Shown piece after piece: positions 1-6,700 of a stretch of DNA of 7,130 nt (the first letter of the stretch is position 1; each line of letters opens with the position of its first letter). The translations under genes were made by a program, and so were the position numbers. Source of the stretch: Dysgonamonadaceae bacterium. Its GTDB lineage: Bacteria; Bacteroidota; Bacteroidia; Bacteroidales; Azobacteroidaceae. The notes beneath the pieces are model-generated. The model saw nothing but the letters and a program-made list of their open reading frames with translations. It had not been told where the DNA came from and ran no database searches. The DNA is taken from NCBI GenBank assembly GCA_031282925.1, contig JAITCT010000033.1, positions 1 to 7,130 of the forward strand, written 5' to 3'.

Positions 1-813
1 CACCTGGATAAAGCGGGAATTATCGATCCGATCAATCACGGGAAAAAAGAGGAATACGCTAATTTGCTTTATGAGTTGAGAAAAAGCAAAGGCATAACGC
101 CTGAAGAAGCGGCAAAGTTAGCGGAAAACCCGCTGTATCTGGGCTGTTTGATGATAAAGAACGGCGACGCCGACGGGGAAATTGCCGGCGCCCGCAACAC
201 AACCGGCGATGTTTTACGCCCGGCTTTGCAAATCATCAAAACCATGCCGGGTATTAGCGTCGTTTCCGGCGCTTTCCTGATGTTTGTACAGGACGCTTCT
301 TATGGTGAAGACGGGATTCTGGTATTTGCCGATTGCGCCGTAATGCCAAATCCGACGGCTAAAGAATTGGCCGAAATTGCCGTTGCCACGGCGCAAACGA
401 CCCGCGCAATAGTGGGTGTGGAACCGCGTATCGCCATGTTGAGTTTCTCCACGAAAGGTAGCGCCAAACACGAAACGGTCAATAAAGTCGTTGAGGCCGT
501 CCGCCTGGCGAAAGAAATGGAACCCGGTCTGCAAATTGACGGCGAAATGCAAGCAGATGCGGCATTAGTTCCTTCGGTCGGGAAAAGCAAAGCGCCTGGC
601 AGTACGGTTGCCGGAAAAGCGAATGTATTGATATTCCCGGATTTACAAAGTGGAAATATCGGCTATAAATTAGTGCAAAGGTTGGGCAAAGCCGAGGCGG
701 TTGGCCCGATTTTGCAGGGAATGGCAGCGCCGGTAAACGACCTCTCACGCGGTTGCACGGTAGATGATATTTATAAGATGGTGGCGATTTGTGCAAATCA
801 AGTTAATAAGTAA
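1..813 (+). CDS. pta: phosphate acetyltransferase, 5'-truncated by the window edge
   Basis: Catalyses acetyl-CoA + phosphate <-> acetyl phosphate + CoA in the cytoplasm, the first step of the Pta-AckA acetate pathway. The frame is open from base 1 and 270 residues are visible. The family is usually about 330 residues, so roughly 60 N-terminal residues and the true start lie upstream. The TTG at 64 is not the start, because family sequence (IDP...EYANLLYELRK) continues before it. Family blocks seen are NPLYLGCLMI, DGEIAGA, FADCAVMPNPTA, MLSFSTKGSAKH, DGEMQADAA, PGSTVAGKANVLIFPDLQ, GNIGYKLVQRL and PVNDLSRGC. Ser (745-747), Arg (748-750) and Asp (766-768) match active-site Ser309, Arg310 and Asp316 of the Methanosarcina thermophila enzyme, aligned by eye. 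It is the short Pta form, at least over the visible part. The related phosphate butyryltransferase is less likely given the near-canonical C-terminal block. ackA follows one gene later, which fits the role. Confidence 0.95.
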   Translation, partial: HLDKAGIIDPINHGKKEEYANLLYELRKSKGITPEEAAKLAENPLYLGCLMIKNGDADGEIAGARNTTGDVLRPALQIIKTMPGISVVSGAFLMFVQDASYGEDGILVFADCAVMPNPTAKELAEIAVATAQTTRAIVGVEPRIAMLSFSTKGSAKHETVNKVVEAVRLAKEMEPGLQIDGEMQADAALVPSVGKSKAPGSTVAGKANVLIFPDLQSGNIGYKLVQRLGKAEAVGPILQGMAAPVNDLSRGCTVDDIYKMVAICANQVNK

Positions 814-879
814 ACGAGTTGACAAGTTAACGATGTGTTACGATTCTCGTTTACTCGTTTACTTGTCAACTCGTTTACT
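809..879. repeat. long near-perfect inverted repeat filling the pta-dehydrogenase gap
   Basis: Arms 809-833 and 855-879 pair at 24 of 25 positions around a 21-base loop. The only mismatch is T828 against T860. The left arm includes the pta stop codon (811-813), and the right arm ends 14 bases before the next ATG. The 9-mer CTCGTTTAC occurs at 846-854, 854-862 and 870-878, and its reverse complement at 810-818, so the element is built from a small motif used repeatedly. No T-run follows on either strand, so it is not a standard intrinsic terminator. In RNA it would form a stable hairpin between two cistrons. It could act in mRNA processing or stability, or be a dispersed palindromic repeat. 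Confidence 0.85.
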
Positions 880-893
880 AAAAAATATATTTT

Positions 894-1868
894 ATGTCGG
901 AAACAATAAAAGAACCTATTGAGCCTTTCGGACTTTTTTCGAAAGACAAAAAGAAATCACTGTTCTCCAGAATCGGAGTAGTTGGCGCCGGACAGGACGG
1001 GCGCAACATTATCCGCTTGACTTCTTCCGCAGGATTGGAAGTCATTTTTATTGAAGTCAGCCAGGAAAGAATTGACTTTGCTTTTGAAAGACTGAGTGCA
1101 GGATTGGACAGCAGGATCGAAAACTGGGGTTTAACTCCCAATGAAAAACGCGCTATCCTCGGACGTATCAAAGGTTCGACGGATTATGCCGATTTGAAAG
1201 ATTGCGATTTTGTAATCGAATGTATCCGTTACGACAAGGAAACCGGCGAGCGGAATACTCATTTGCGCCGGCAGGCTTTTAAGGAAATAGAAAATGTCGT
1301 TTCTCCCGAAGCGATTATTGCAACCAATTCGACTACAGTAATTATCAGCGAATTAGCTTCTGTTTTGAAATATAAGGAACGTTGCGTGAGTATGCATTTC
1401 CCCGTTGCCCATCCCGACGCCAGGATTTTGGAACTGGTGAAAGGCGCTTATACTACCCAGGAAGTGTATGATAAAGTCTCACTGTTCGCTAAGTTGATTA
1501 ACTACGAAATCATTGATGTCCATGAAAGCAACGGTCTGGTGAGTATGCGCTTGATTGTTGTGCTGTTGAACGAAGCCTGCCGGATGCTGATGGAAAAAAC
1601 CGCCAAAATGGAAAGCATTGACCGGCTGACCGTAGTGAGCTATGGGATGAGAATCGGTATTTTCCGGATAGCGGACATTATAGGTATCGAAAAACTGGTC
1701 TGCCTGATGGAAGACATGTTCAACGAATACGGAGATAAGAAATACAAACCCAGTCCTGTTTTGTGGAGACTTTACCGTACCCGCCAATTAGGTATGCCGA
1801 CCGGAAAGGGCTTTTTCATATATAATAATGACGGCGCTTTAGTCGGCCCCAATCCGTTTTTTAATTAA
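894..1868 (+). CDS. 3-hydroxyacyl-CoA dehydrogenase family protein with altered active site
   Basis: A 324-residue protein of the two-domain, NAD-dependent 3-hydroxyacyl/3-hydroxybutyryl-CoA dehydrogenase family. Residues about 26-210 form a Rossmann domain: GAGQDG at 31-36 is the dinucleotide loop, Glu54 ends the second strand and suggests NAD rather than NADP, and DCDFVIECI is at 103-111. Residues about 212-320 match the C-terminal helical domain and end in the family-like PTGKGFFIYN. Of the catalytic set in the human enzyme (Ser137, His158, Glu170, Asn208), His168 and Glu180 are kept. By eye, Thr147 replaces the serine and Met218 replaces the asparagine (LVSMRL where INRL or VNRL is usual). 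The HFFNP block reads HFPVAHP. A charged extension of about 25 residues precedes the Rossmann fold, and 894 is the only ATG that includes the fold. The gene lies 80 bases after pta and 16 before ackA, so it is probably co-transcribed with ackA. It could be an active enzyme on an unusual substrate, or one with reduced activity. The exact reaction is unknown. Confidence 0.85.
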   Translation: MSETIKEPIEPFGLFSKDKKKSLFSRIGVVGAGQDGRNIIRLTSSAGLEVIFIEVSQERIDFAFERLSAGLDSRIENWGLTPNEKRAILGRIKGSTDYADLKDCDFVIECIRYDKETGERNTHLRRQAFKEIENVVSPEAIIATNSTTVIISELASVLKYKERCVSMHFPVAHPDARILELVKGAYTTQEVYDKVSLFAKLINYEIIDVHESNGLVSMRLIVVLLNEACRMLMEKTAKMESIDRLTVVSYGMRIGIFRIADIIGIEKLVCLMEDMFNEYGDKKYKPSPVLWRLYRTRQLGMPTGKGFFIYNNDGALVGPNPFFN

Positions 1869-1884
1869 TCAATCGGTCATCAAA

Positions 1885-3081
1885 ATGAAAGTTTTAGTAT
1901 TAAATTGCGGCAGTTCTTCCATCAAATACAAATTGATGGATATGGATGCCAAAGCCATTATGGCTCAGGGTGGTGTTGAAAAAATAGGATTAAACGGTTC
2001 TTTTCTTAAAATTACTTTGCCGGATGGCGGGAAAGTAATTTTAGAAGGGGAAATTCTTGAACATCAAGCGGGTATCGAATATATACTTGGCGTTATTACC
2101 AGTGAAAAATACGGTTGTATCAAGTCGCTGGACGAAATTGACGCCGTAGGACACCGGGTAGTGCACGGCGGGGAAAAATTCAACTCCAGCGTGTTGATTA
2201 CCGATGAAGTGATTCAAAAAATTATCGAATGTATTGACTTGGCGCCATTGCATAACCCGCCTAATTTGAGCGGGATATACGCAGTAAGGGAATTGTTGCC
2301 GAAAGTTCCGCAAGTCGGGGTTTTCGATACGGCTTTCCACCAAACGATGCCCAATTATGCCTATTTGTACGGTTTACCTTACTCGCTGTATGAAAAATAT
2401 GCGATCCGGCGTTACGGTTTTCATGGTACCAGCCACCGGTATGTTTCCGAAAGGGCTTGCCGGTTTTTGAATGTGCCTTACGAACAGCAGAAAATTATCA
2501 CCTGCCACATTGGAAACGGCGCTTCCATATCTGCCATCCGGAATGGGAAATCGGTCGATACTTCCATGGGAATGACTCCCGTAGAAGGTTTATTGATGGG
2601 AACTCGTTGCGGCGACGTTGATGCGGGCGTCCTTACCTGCATTATGGAAAAGGAAAATGTCGGTTCACAAGCTATTTCTACGATTGTCAATAAGTATGGC
2701 GGCGTCTTGGGCGTATCGGGCGTATCTTCCGATATGCGTGAAATAGGAACGGCTGTAGATAACGGGAATGAACGCGCCGTTTTGTCCCTGAAAATGTACA
2801 ATTACCGCATCAAAAAATATGTTGGCGCTTATGCAGCGGCCTTAGGCGGCTTTAATATGCTGGCCTTTACGGGCGGAGTCGGCGAAAACCAGTGGCAAAC
2901 ACGCGAAGCGGTTTGTGAAAATATGGAATTTATGGGAATTTATTTGGACAAAGAGAAAAATAAGAGCGTTAGAGGTATCGAAGCGGTCATCTCGACAGAC
3001 AATTCGCCCGTAAAAGCAGTTGTCATACCAACCGATGAAGAACTGATGATTGCTCAAGACACTTTAAATTTGCTAATCTAA
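1885..3081 (+). CDS. ackA: acetate kinase
   Basis: Transfers phosphate between acetyl phosphate and ADP, giving acetate and ATP. This is the ATP-yielding step after Pta in the cytoplasm. The 398 residues match the usual length of about 400, and numbering runs with the Methanosarcina thermophila enzyme. Seen are LNCGSSSIKYKL at 6-17 with Asn7 and Lys14, Arg91 in GHRVVHGGE, His123, Asp148 in FDTAFH, His180 in GFHGTSHR, the phosphate loop HIGNGAS at 208-214, Arg241 in MGTRCGD, the adenosine-site FTGGVGEN at 328-335, and Glu385 near the C terminus. Val93, Leu122, Phe179 and Pro232, which line the acetate methyl pocket, are all present. That favours acetate over propionate or butyrate. The ATG at 1885 starts directly at the ASKHA-fold phosphate-1 strand, only 16 bases after the upstream stop, so the two genes are probably co-transcribed. 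No Shine-Dalgarno is visible, as is usual in Bacteroidota. Confidence 0.98.
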   Translation: MKVLVLNCGSSSIKYKLMDMDAKAIMAQGGVEKIGLNGSFLKITLPDGGKVILEGEILEHQAGIEYILGVITSEKYGCIKSLDEIDAVGHRVVHGGEKFNSSVLITDEVIQKIIECIDLAPLHNPPNLSGIYAVRELLPKVPQVGVFDTAFHQTMPNYAYLYGLPYSLYEKYAIRRYGFHGTSHRYVSERACRFLNVPYEQQKIITCHIGNGASISAIRNGKSVDTSMGMTPVEGLLMGTRCGDVDAGVLTCIMEKENVGSQAISTIVNKYGGVLGVSGVSSDMREIGTAVDNGNERAVLSLKMYNYRIKKYVGAYAAALGGFNMLAFTGGVGENQWQTREAVCENMEFMGIYLDKEKNKSVRGIEAVISTDNSPVKAVVIPTDEELMIAQDTLNLLI

Positions 3082-3165
3082 AATTAAAAAATCTGTAAAA
3101 ATGCTCGTTTTTAACGATATTTAGTTTACAAATGTTTTTAATTAACATTATTTGCACAAAAAAAA

Positions 3166-3197
3166 TTTGCAGGGAAAGAATAACAGGCTTACCTTTG
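3166..3197 (+). promoter_or_regulatory. Bacteroidota-type promoter upstream of a possible small RNA
   Basis: TTTG at 3166-3169 and TACCTTTG at 3190-3197 are separated by 20 bases. This fits the Bacteroidota vegetative promoter pattern (-33 TTTG, about 19-20 bases, -7 TAnnTTTG). Transcription would begin near 3203-3205. It lies 85 bases after ackA and points away from it. The nearest downstream signal is the terminator at 3251, not a start codon of a recognised gene. Confidence 0.6.
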
Positions 3198-3202
3198 CAC
3201 TG

Positions 3203-3281
3203 TGGTTTTTTCATAATAGTATTAGATTTAAGGTTAACAAAGATTGGATTAGGGAATTCGCGAGAATTCCCTTTTTATTTT
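3203..3281 (+). ncRNA. candidate small RNA of about 75-80 nt, family not recognised
   Basis: This is inferred from a matched promoter (3166-3197) and a strong intrinsic terminator (3251-3281) with no credible reading frame between them. The predicted transcript has a 5' part of about 48 nt that is A/U-rich and probably poorly structured, including a U-run at 3205-3211. It ends in a 9-bp stem with a GCGA loop and a U-tail, which is the usual layout of a trans-acting small RNA. The exact 5' end is uncertain by a few bases. I cannot match it to a known RNA family. The alternative is a short leader whose terminator also ends ackA transcripts. Confidence 0.4.
3251..3281 (+). terminator. strong intrinsic terminator with GNRA tetraloop
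   Basis: The perfect 9-bp stem AGGGAATTC / GAATTCCCT (3251-3259 and 3264-3272) closes a GCGA loop, a stable GNRA tetraloop, and runs into TTTTTATTTT (3272-3281). No T-run follows on the opposite strand, so it acts on + strand transcripts. It can end the transcript from the promoter at 3166 and also any read-through from ackA, whose stop is 169 bases upstream. Confidence 0.88.
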
Positions 3282-3348
3282 CCTCTTAATACCGGCTCGC
3301 CTGCAAATAACCGTTCCGTTTTCTAATCGGTAAAGGAGCGCCGGTTTA

Positions 3349-3392
3349 CGATAAAGACAGTCAATAAACCCTTTTTTATCGTTGTAACAACG
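3349..3392. repeat. small inverted repeats in otherwise plain spacer
   Basis: CGATAAA (3349-3355) pairs with TTTATCG (3375-3381) around a 19-base loop. Overlapping its right arm is an exact 13-base palindrome, CGTTGTAACAACG, at 3380-3392 with a single central base. The palindrome has the symmetry of a dimeric protein-binding site, but no function can be assigned. Nothing else stands out between 3282 and 3432. Confidence 0.35.
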
Positions 3393-3432
3393 CCATTGTC
3401 AATTGATAATTAGGGGATTATTTAGTCGCACT

Positions 3433-3520
3433 CGTCATTGCGAGTCGCGAAGCGGCGAAGCAATCCAGAGAACACCGCAGTACATTTCCGGATTGCTTCG
3501 CCTTACGGCTCGCAATGACG
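3433..3520. repeat. 88-bp imperfect palindromic element, MITE- or REP-like
   Basis: The outer arms CGTCATTGCGAG (3433-3444) and CTCGCAATGACG (3509-3520) are exact reverse complements (12 bp). The inner arms GGCGAAGCAATCC (3454-3466) and GGATTGCTTCGCC (3490-3502) are also exact (13 bp). The bases between outer and inner arms differ in length (9 against 6). The central loop is 23 bases. The sequence resembles, from memory, a type of intergenic palindrome (GTCATTGCGAG...GAAGCAATC) scattered through many bacterial genomes. It has no coding capacity and would need a transposase in trans if mobile. Confidence 0.8.
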
Positions 3521-3534
3521 CGGTGGCACAACAA

Positions 3535-3556
3535 AGGGGCGCTTGGGTGCGCCCCT
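3535..3556. repeat. GC-rich perfect hairpin
   Basis: AGGGGCGC (3535-3542) and GCGCCCCT (3549-3556) are exact 8-bp arms around the loop TTGGGT. No T-run follows on the + strand (next bases ACGTAATT), so it is a poor terminator. Its GC content contrasts with the AT-rich bases to its right. Similar GGGGCGC...GCGCCCC hairpins are known to me as dispersed intergenic repeats, so this may be another inserted element next to the 88-bp palindrome. Confidence 0.7.
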
Positions 3557-3557
3557 A

Positions 3558-3585
3558 CGTAATTCGTAACTCGTAATTCGTAATT
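3558..3585. repeat. four tandem 7-bp repeats CGTAAYT
   Basis: The units are CGTAATT (3558-3564), CGTAACT (3565-3571), CGTAATT (3572-3578) and CGTAATT (3579-3585), with one substitution in 28 bases. They start one base after the GC-rich hairpin. The short-unit make-up recalls the CTCGTTTAC repeats at 846-878 in the pta gap, although the units are not the same. Confidence 0.8.
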
Positions 3586-3600
3586 AAATTTTCACCCCTG

Positions 3601-3620
3601 CGGTTCGCAATGACGCAGTG
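3601..3620. repeat. degenerate partial copy of the 88-bp palindrome's right end
   Basis: Bases 3601-3620 match 3506-3525 at 18 of 20 positions (differences at 3604 and 3617). This is the outer right arm of the palindromic element plus its flank. The hairpin and tandem 7-mers lie between the two copies, so the pair flanks a 75-base block (3526-3600). It could be a second, decayed insertion or a duplicated end. Confidence 0.65.
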
Positions 3621-3658
3621 AGTTCATCCTTCGCCCAAACACGAAATGCTTAAAATTA

Positions 3659-3688
3659 TTTGATTTACAAAAAAAATGCTTACTTTTG
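3659..3688 (+). promoter_or_regulatory. Bacteroidota-type promoter of the susC-like gene
   Basis: TTTG at 3659-3662 and TACTTTTG at 3681-3688 are 18 bases apart, close to the Bacteroidota -33/-7 pattern (TTTG, TAnnTTTG). Transcription would begin near 3694-3696, giving a leader of about 70 nt before the ATG at 3766. The spacing is one or two bases short of the usual, but the position directly upstream of a large gene supports it. Confidence 0.65.
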
Positions 3689-3765
3689 CGCCGTATTTAA
3701 TCTATGGCGTACAGGGGCATTTTGTAACCCGTAACGCGCAAAGTATAACAATCAATCCAGTTTTT

Positions 3766-6700
3766 ATGAAGTATTGCTTATTGGTAATTTCACTCCTCAC
3801 TTTTTTTATTCCGGCGGCCGTTTTCGCCCAAAATATAAAAGTAGAGGGCGTAATTGTTGCGGAGGACAAAGAACCGGTTATCGGCGCTTCCGTCACTGTA
3901 AAAGAGAATGTGTCTATCGGTACCGTTACCGATGCGGGCGGCAAGTTCAGCCTTCATGTGCCGGCGGGTTCAAAAACATTAGTCATCTCCTGCATCGGCA
4001 TGAAAACGCTGGAAATTCCCGTGAGGGAACGGATAGAGGCACTGATGCATCCCGATAGCCGCATATTGGAAGAAGTAGTGGTAATGGGTATGACAAAAAC
4101 GGATAAGCGTTTGTTTACAGGCGCAACTACAAAAATTGACGTTTCCAAAGCCAAATTAGACGGGGTAGCCGACATATCGCGCTCACTGGAAGGCCGTGCG
4201 GCGGGCGTTTCCGTTCAAAACGTGTCGGGTACTTTCGGCGCGGCGCCTAAAATCCGCGTCCGGGGTTCAACTTCCATTTATGGTAACTCCAAACCTTTGT
4301 GGGTGGTAGATGGCGTGGTTATGGAAGACGCAATCGACATTTCCGGCGACGATTTGTCTTCGGGGAATGCCGAAACTTTGATTTCTTCGGCAATTGCGGG
4401 GATTAACGCCGACGACATCGAAAGCATCCAAATCCTGAAAGACGGCTCCGCTACTTCCATTTACGGGGCGCGGGCAATGGGCGGCGTGATTGTGGTTACT
4501 ACCAAAAAAGGCCGGAGCGGGGTAAACCGGTTATCCTATACGGGTGAATTTACAAGCCGTTTGAAACCCCGCTACAGCGAGTTCAACATCACCAATTCGC
4601 AGGAACAAATGGGTATTTATAAGGAACTGGAAGCAAAAGGCTGGCTGGAATTTCAAAATATAGTGCAAAATTCAAAATCGGGCGTATATGGGAAAATGTA
4701 TGAGTTGATCAATTCCTATCTGGGGAATGATCAATTCGGCGTTGTCCAGAAAACCAACATGATGAACGCTTTCCTGCGCGAGGCGGAATTCAGGAATACC
4801 GACTGGTTTGACGAGCTGTTTGAAACAGGCGTTGTTCAAAACCATGCCGTAAGCATCAGTTCCGGCACGGAGAAGTCGTCTTATTATATTTCCCTTTCGG
4901 CCATGAATGACCCGGGATGGACGAAAGCAAGTTCGGTGGAACGTTATACGGTCAATGCCAACGCATCCTATCATCTTTCGCCGTCTTTGGAATTAAGGAT
5001 GCAGGGAAGCGGCTCCCGCCGCGATCAAAAAGCGCCGGGTACTTTGAACCAGGATGTTGACCCTGTTTCCGGCACTGTGGGCAGGGATTTTGATATTAAT
5101 CCGTATTCATACGCTTTAAATTCGTCGCGCACATTAGACGCCAATACTTATTACAGAAGAAATTATGCTCCTTTTAATATTTTCAACGAACTGGAAAACA
5201 ATTATATTGACTTAGCCGTAACCGAAGTGAAATTCCAGGGCGAATTGAACTGGAAAATCCTGAAGGGCTGGGACGCAGGCGTATTGGGGGCTTTGCGCTA
5301 CCAGTCTTCTTCGCAGGAACATCATATCAAAGACCATTCCAATATGGCGATGGCTTACCGGGCGGGTGTGAAAGAAGGGGAAGAGGGCGAAAACGATATT
5401 ATCCGGGAAAAAAACCCCTATTTATACAGGAATCCGGATGACCCCAGCGCAGAGAAAAACACCGTTCTTCCCGTGGGCGGTATTTACAACTATACGGGCA
5501 ATACGATGAAAAGCCTTGATTTCCGCGCCTCTACTTCCTATGCGGGCGAGTTTGACGGTATGCACCTGGTTAATTTGTACGGCGGTATGGAAATTAACTC
5601 TACCGACCGCGCAAAAACCTGGTTCAGGGGCTGGGGATTCGAATATGATAAAGGGGGAAGTCCTTTTTACAATGAATTGGTATTCAAACAGGGGAAAGAA
5701 GAAAATACCGAATATTATACGCATACTTCCACCTTGAAACGGAACGTCGCTTTTTTCGCAACGGGGACTTATTCCTACAAAGGGAAATATGTGGTCAACG
5801 GGACAGGCCGTTACGAGGGCAGCAATAAATTAGGCCGCTCGAGAAAAGCCCGCTGGCTGCCTACCTGGAACATAGCGGGGGCGTGGAACGTACACGAGGA
5901 AAGCTGGTTTGCAAACAACCTGCTTTCCCGTGCAATGGCCAAAATTTCCTATTCCCTTACCGCCGATGCAGGGCCGGCTTCCGTAACCAATGCGCTTGCC
6001 ATTTTCAAAGCGAAAACGCCCTGGCGTCCCGCTTCGTCCGTAATGGAACAGGGTTTGGAACTGGTGGAAATAGAAAACTCCGACCTTACTTACGAAAAGA
6101 AACATGAACTGAATATCGGCATGGATTTCGGCGTATTAAAAGACCGGATTACGGTCGGCGTGGATTATTACCGGCGCAATAACTTTGATTTGATAGGTCA
6201 GATATATACCATTGGCGTGGGGGGAGGAGCCGGCGCCGAGGTTCAGGTCGGGAGCGGCGTTGAAATCGAAAGCGATCCCATTTCAAAGTGGGCGAATGTT
6301 GCGTCTTTAAAGGCGAACGGCCTGGAACTAAGCATATCGACACGTAATATCGTTACTCCGGATTTCTCGTGGAATACCGGTTTTATATTTACCAAGCAAA
6401 GCAATAAAATTACCGATTTGGATTCAAAAACCCAGATGCTCGATCTTGTCAAAGGCAACGGATTTGCGAAAGAGGGCTATCCGGTGCGGGCTTTGTTTTC
6501 CATTCCCTTTGTGGGTTTGAACAGCGACGGGCTTCCCGTTTTTATCAATGAAAAAGGAGAGGAAACCGTATCCGATATTAACTTTCAGGAAAACGAGGCG
6601 CTGGATTTCCTGGTGTATGAAGGGCCTGCGGAGCCTACCGTACTGGGGTCTTTGGCAAACGACTTTTCATGGAAAAGTTTCCGGCTGAATGTGTTTGTTA

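Larger units (their letters stand above)
3082..3765. other. 684-bp intergenic region with regulatory signals and stacked repeats
   Basis: I find no convincing protein gene here. Open frames such as 3132-3326 (+) and 3023-3214 (-) show no recognisable family and overlap other signals. In order the region holds an AT-rich stretch after ackA (3082-3165), a promoter (3166-3197), a terminator (3251-3281), a plain stretch with small palindromes (3282-3432), an 88-bp palindromic element (3433-3520), a GC-rich hairpin (3535-3556), four tandem 7-mers (3558-3585), a degenerate copy of the palindrome's end (3601-3620), and the promoter and leader of the susC-like gene (3659-3765). No tRNA or rRNA pattern is seen. 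Confidence 0.8.

Noticed and set aside
64..66. TTG as the start codon of the phosphate acetyltransferase
   Set aside because: The frame is open to base 1 and the residues before 64 match the family, so the gene is cut by the window rather than short.
809..879. Inverted repeat as a pta terminator
   Set aside because: No T-run follows either arm and the stem is AT-rich with a 21-base loop. It does not fit an intrinsic terminator.
3147..3154. ATTATTTG as an alternative -7 promoter element
   Set aside because: It lacks TA at the required position of TAnnTTTG. The TACCTTTG at 3190 with TTTG 20 bases upstream fits better.
3023..3214. 63-codon minus-strand frame overlapping the ackA end
   Set aside because: It overlaps the 3' end of a confident gene antisense, is AT-driven, and has no family resemblance.
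3132..3326. 64-codon + strand reading frame after ackA
   Set aside because: No recognisable protein features. It spans the promoter at 3166-3197 and the terminator hairpin at 3251-3281, which explain the bases better.
3433..3620. CRISPR array
   Set aside because: The repeats are inverted, of different kinds and unevenly spaced. There is no regular repeat-spacer pattern and no cas gene.
3774..4058. 94-codon + strand frame at the start of the susC-like gene
   Set aside because: It is an out-of-frame reading of the transporter's N-terminal region. The in-frame product has a signal peptide and clear domains.
5516..6107. Two + strand frames inside the barrel region (5516-5737 and 5883-6107)
   Set aside because: They are shadows of the in-frame SusC barrel, with arginine/cysteine-rich nonsense composition and no independent signals.
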